Part shown: positions 25,509 through 30,821 of the stretch, piece after piece | How the letters are laid out: the number at the start of each line of letters is the position of its first letter | Position numbering within the stretch: position 1 is the first letter of the stretch | Origin: Stenotrophomonas maltophilia | Lineage (GTDB): Bacteria; Pseudomonadota; Gammaproteobacteria; Xanthomonadales; Xanthomonadaceae | Assembly: GCA_002387845.1 (NCBI GenBank) | Contig: DGLB01000082.1 | Location: forward strand, 520-31,340 | DNA: 30,821 bases | Reading direction: 5' to 3' | Notes under the pieces: model-generated | The model's input: the letters and a program-made list of their open reading frames with translations, nothing else | The model's database searches: none | What the model was told of the DNA's origin: nothing | Program-made: the position numbers and the translations under genes

Positions 25509-25531
25509 CGTCGTCTGTCGACCGACGCTAC
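25509..25531 (-). repeat. Divergent GTAG-headed repeat
   Basis: On the minus strand GTAG is followed by CGTCGG and CGACG arms. It is the only copy of this subtype seen. Two hairpins, GCCCC/GGGGC near 25579-25597 and CCGACC/GGTCGG near 25610-25624, lie between it and the next gene. Confidence 0.5.
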
Positions 25532-25625
25532 CAAAACAGCATCCAGCAGCATTTTGCGGGAACCCGGATGGAGGAGGGCCCCGCAAATTGTGGGGCGCAG
25601 CGCCGTGGGCCGACCGAAGGTCGGA

Positions 25626-26132
25626 TTACGGCGCGGCCTGAGAACCCGGGCGTACGTAATGCGACTGGCCGTTGTCGCTCAGGAAGATGAGTTCCGGTTT
25701 GCCCTGCCAGGAACTCAGCATGGCCCCGGTGTTGTTCTGGTGCTTGACCACCAGGGTGGCCCCGCGGTCCGGGTTGGCGGTGACCTTGAACACCTCGGTG
25801 GTGCCGCGGGCATCGTCGAGGGTCAGCACGGCTTCGTCGCCGACATCGGCGGTGCCATAGCCGCCGCGTTCAGAGCCGTCGGCCCCGAGCAGGATCAGGC
25901 CGGACAGCGGCGAGGCGCGTGGCCCCTGGGTGACGCCCTGGCTGACCGGGTCGGGTACCGGTGCGCCCAGAATGACCCGGGCCTGGCCGCTGGCATCCTG
26001 GATGACCAGGCCGCGTGCGGTGATGACGCGCTGGTCGGACTGGCTCTGGTGCAAAGCAATGGCCGTCCAGCCGGAAACAACCAGGGCAAGACTGGATACC
26101 ACCAGCGTGGTGAAAGTGAGTGCGCGCGACAC
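25626..26132 (-). CDS. Membrane-anchored protein of unknown function
   Basis: A 168-aa protein with one N-terminal hydrophobic helix (LTFTTLVVSSLALVVSGWTAIAL) that probably anchors it in the inner membrane, and a soluble part rich in Gly and Asp with repeated short strands (VIQDASGQARVILGAP, LILLGADGSERGG, AVLTLDDARG). I do not recognise the family. The GTG start at 26132 is supported by GGAG 6 nt upstream. It could be co-transcribed with yggS 146 bp downstream, although hairpins lie between. Confidence 0.7.
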   Translation of the reverse strand: MSRALTFTTLVVSSLALVVSGWTAIALHQSQSDQRVITARGLVIQDASGQARVILGAPVPDPVSQGVTQGPRASPLSGLILLGADGSERGGYGTADVGDEAVLTLDDARGTTEVFKVTANPDRGATLVVKHQNNTGAMLSSWQGKPELIFLSDNGQSHYVRPGSQAAP

Positions 26133-26241
26133 AGGCGGCTCCGGATCCTTGGAATGGCAGCGACAATACCCGATTGCGGGTTTATGACACCAGTCAGAAA
26201 AGTCCGAATCGGGTTGTTTGCGTGAAGCGGGTCACAGGCCG

Positions 26242-29345
<3,104 letters not shown>

Positions 29346-29349
<4 letters not shown>

Positions 29350-30761
29350 GCAAACCAGCCGTGCAGCATGAACGGACCGTGGCGTGCGCCGGCGGCGGTA
29401 TAGGCCCAGCCGCGCTGGCCGGTGCCGGTTTCGACCACGTAGTAGTCACGGCGCACGTCGCCTTCGTCCCACCAGCCCGATTCGATCCGTTCCGGCCCGG
29501 ACAGAATGCGCAGCTCCGGGTCGCGCAGCAGTTGCGGGGTCGGCAGCAGCCAGCCGGGGCGCAGCGGCAGGGCCGGCGGCACAGCCTTGGGCGCACCGTC
29601 GGCATTGCCGCTGGCCCGTTCCGGGCGGTGTTCGGCGCGCAGCCCCACGCTTTGTACGGCATCGTCGCCCAGCCGCGCGCGCAGCCGTTCGCGCAGCTGT
29701 TCCCAGGGCATCGCCTGCTGCGGGCGGGGGTCGAACAGGTCGCGTGCGGCCGGCACGAACGGCGGCAGGTGGGCCGCCTGCAGGCGCAGGGCACGGCTGC
29801 CGGCGGGCAGCAGCAGGTGGTCGACGCGGTTGCGCGCCAGGTCGAACAACACGCCGGCATCGCGTTCGGGCGACAGCAGGCCCACGCGCAACTGCGTGTC
29901 CGGGTGCTGTTCGTGTTCGAACCACAGGTCAAACTGCTGCACGCCGCCATCGCGCGAGCACAGGAACGCGGCCAGGTCGGTGGTCAGGCGGCGCAGCGGG
30001 AACAGCAGTGCCTGGGTGGATTCGATCTCGTATTCGAATTCGATGCGTGCATCGAAGCGGTCGGGGGGCTGGAAGTACGGCAGCGGTGCGGCCTGCAGCC
30101 CGCGCAGGGCATCCAGATGGGTCAGTACCTGCGGCGGGAAACGCCGCGCCAGGCTTTCGCGCGGCAGGGCGAAGGCGGTGCCCAGCGTGCGCAGGCCGGA
30201 GCGCGCCAGCACCGTGACCGCTTCCGTGGGCAGGCCGCTGCGTTCGATCGGAATGTCGGCCAGCGCCGCTTCCAGCGTGGTCGCGTCCACGCCCAGCCGG
30301 GCATGCACGCCGGTCAGCACCCAGGCCGCGTGGGGATTGGGCGCGGCCACCAGGCGGTGGCGGAAGCCCAGTTCCTGCAGGCCGTCGTGCAGGCGCTGTT
30401 CAATCGCCGGCCAGTCGCCGAACAGGGCGCGGCTGGCCCCGATCTCCAGCGCCAGCGCATGCGGAAAGGCCAGGCTGACCTGCGAGCTGATGCCATACAG
30501 CCAGCTGGCCAGCAGCTGCCGCGTGCCCTGTTCGGCGCGCGGGTCGTATTCCACCGTACGCAGGTCGCGGGTGAGCACCTGCGCGGCGGACAGCAGCATG
30601 CCCCGGCGCAGACCCTGCTGGCGCGCCGCCGGGCTGACTGCGTGCAGCACCCGGCGCTGCATCGGGCCGGTGACCAGCACCAGCGGCGCACGCGGGTCCG
30701 GCTGTTGACGCAGGGCCGCGTCCAGCGCCAGTTGTGGCAGCAGCAGGCAGGCCCAGTGCAC
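29346..30761 (-). CDS. imuB: ImuB, catalytically inactive Y-family polymerase-like protein
   Basis: A 471-aa hub of the SOS mutasome that links ImuA, DnaE2 and the beta clamp. It has the Y-family layout (palm/fingers about 1-210, little finger, then an ImuB-specific C-terminus), but the start WACLLLPQLALDA lacks the DxD acidic residues of active Y polymerases, as is normal for ImuB. The start is GTG 30761, 9 bp after the imuA stop, and its own stop overlaps dnaE2 by ATGA. I could not pick out a clear clamp-binding motif by eye. The SOS operator would be upstream of imuA, outside the window. Confidence 0.93.
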
Positions 30762-30770
30762 GGCGCGCCC

Positions 30771-30821
30771 TCACTGCACCCGGGCCAGCGGCAGCGGCTG
30801 CACCGGTGCAGCCGCTGCCGC
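30771..30821 (-). CDS. imuA: ImuA, C-terminal end only
   Basis: Sixteen codons and a TGA in frame (AAAAPVQPLPLARVQ at the end), immediately upstream of imuB in the position imuA always takes in this cassette. The rest lies past the right edge, so the assignment comes from context. The fragment carries a 34-bp palindrome. Confidence 0.65.
   Translation of the reverse strand, partial: AAAAAPVQPLPLARVQ
30788..30821. repeat. Perfect 34-bp palindrome in the imuA 3' end
   Basis: Two 17-bp halves meet at ACCGGT (30802-30807) with no mismatch and no loop. It reaches the window edge, so it may be longer. It lies inside the coding sequence. Confidence 0.7.

Noticed and set aside
26133..26241. Terminator hairpin after dnaE2
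   Set aside because: Only short 4-5 bp stems (ACCCG/CGGGT) without a convincing T-run are present.

Overview
The window comes from a GC-rich gammaproteobacterium of the Xanthomonadaceae, most likely a Stenotrophomonas. The strongest clue is the set of GTAG-headed palindromic repeats (GTAG, a GAGCCGGGC arm, then a GCCCGGCTGC arm), which match the SMAG REP family described in S. maltophilia. Gene content fits: an imuA-imuB-dnaE2 mutasome, an inducible basic amino acid decarboxylase and a copper efflux operon. It looks like ordinary chromosome. I see no phage, plasmid, tRNA, rRNA or CRISPR sequence.

Layout. 108-2701 (minus): a MerR-family metal sensor and a copper P-type ATPase, in one overlapping operon with a clear MerR-type promoter. 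2932-4879 (plus): a GlxA-like AraC regulator and a periplasmic DsbG/DsbC-like thioredoxin-fold protein. 5154-11184 (plus): a tight four-gene run of DcaP-like porin, AdiC/CadB-like antiporter, Arg/Lys decarboxylase and a cation-diffusion-facilitator homologue with a degenerate metal site. 11436-12409 (plus): a ParD-like ribbon-helix-helix protein overlapping a type I methionine aminopeptidase, behind two tandem palindromes. 12606-14500 (minus): a LytS/LytTR two-component system, divergent from a small secreted protein (14681-15013) with a direct-repeat site in front of it. 15158-16925 (minus): a LysR regulator overlapping two small, mutually related membrane proteins, divergent from a Rid-family protein (17043-17441). 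17407-18951 (minus): a TerC-CBS-CorC membrane protein. 19050-19798 (minus): a DUF2975 membrane protein with a small XRE regulator. 19994-23361 (plus): an outer membrane beta-barrel, a VOC protein and a large AsmA-like envelope protein. 23400-24541: a 55-residue protein divergent from a second LysR. 24643-26132 (minus): a YggS-type PLP protein and a membrane-anchored protein of unknown function. 26242-30821 (minus): dnaE2, imuB and the last codons of imuA.

How the parts work together. The copper operon senses and exports metal. The 5-11 kb operon could bring a basic amino acid across the outer membrane, exchange it for its decarboxylation product at the inner membrane, and consume protons in the cytoplasm. 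ImuA, ImuB and DnaE2 form the SOS-induced error-prone translesion polymerase. Several regulators (MerR, two LysR, LytTR, ParD-like, XRE) have visible candidate operators beside them.

The most unusual structural signal is the repeats. Five genes end on the TAG contained in the GTAG head of a REP, and two 144-bp fold-back elements share both arms and interior. The best candidates for a less-described system are the ParD-like/MetAP pair with its tandem operator, the decarboxylase operon with its degenerate CDF, and the LytTR system with its likely secreted target.
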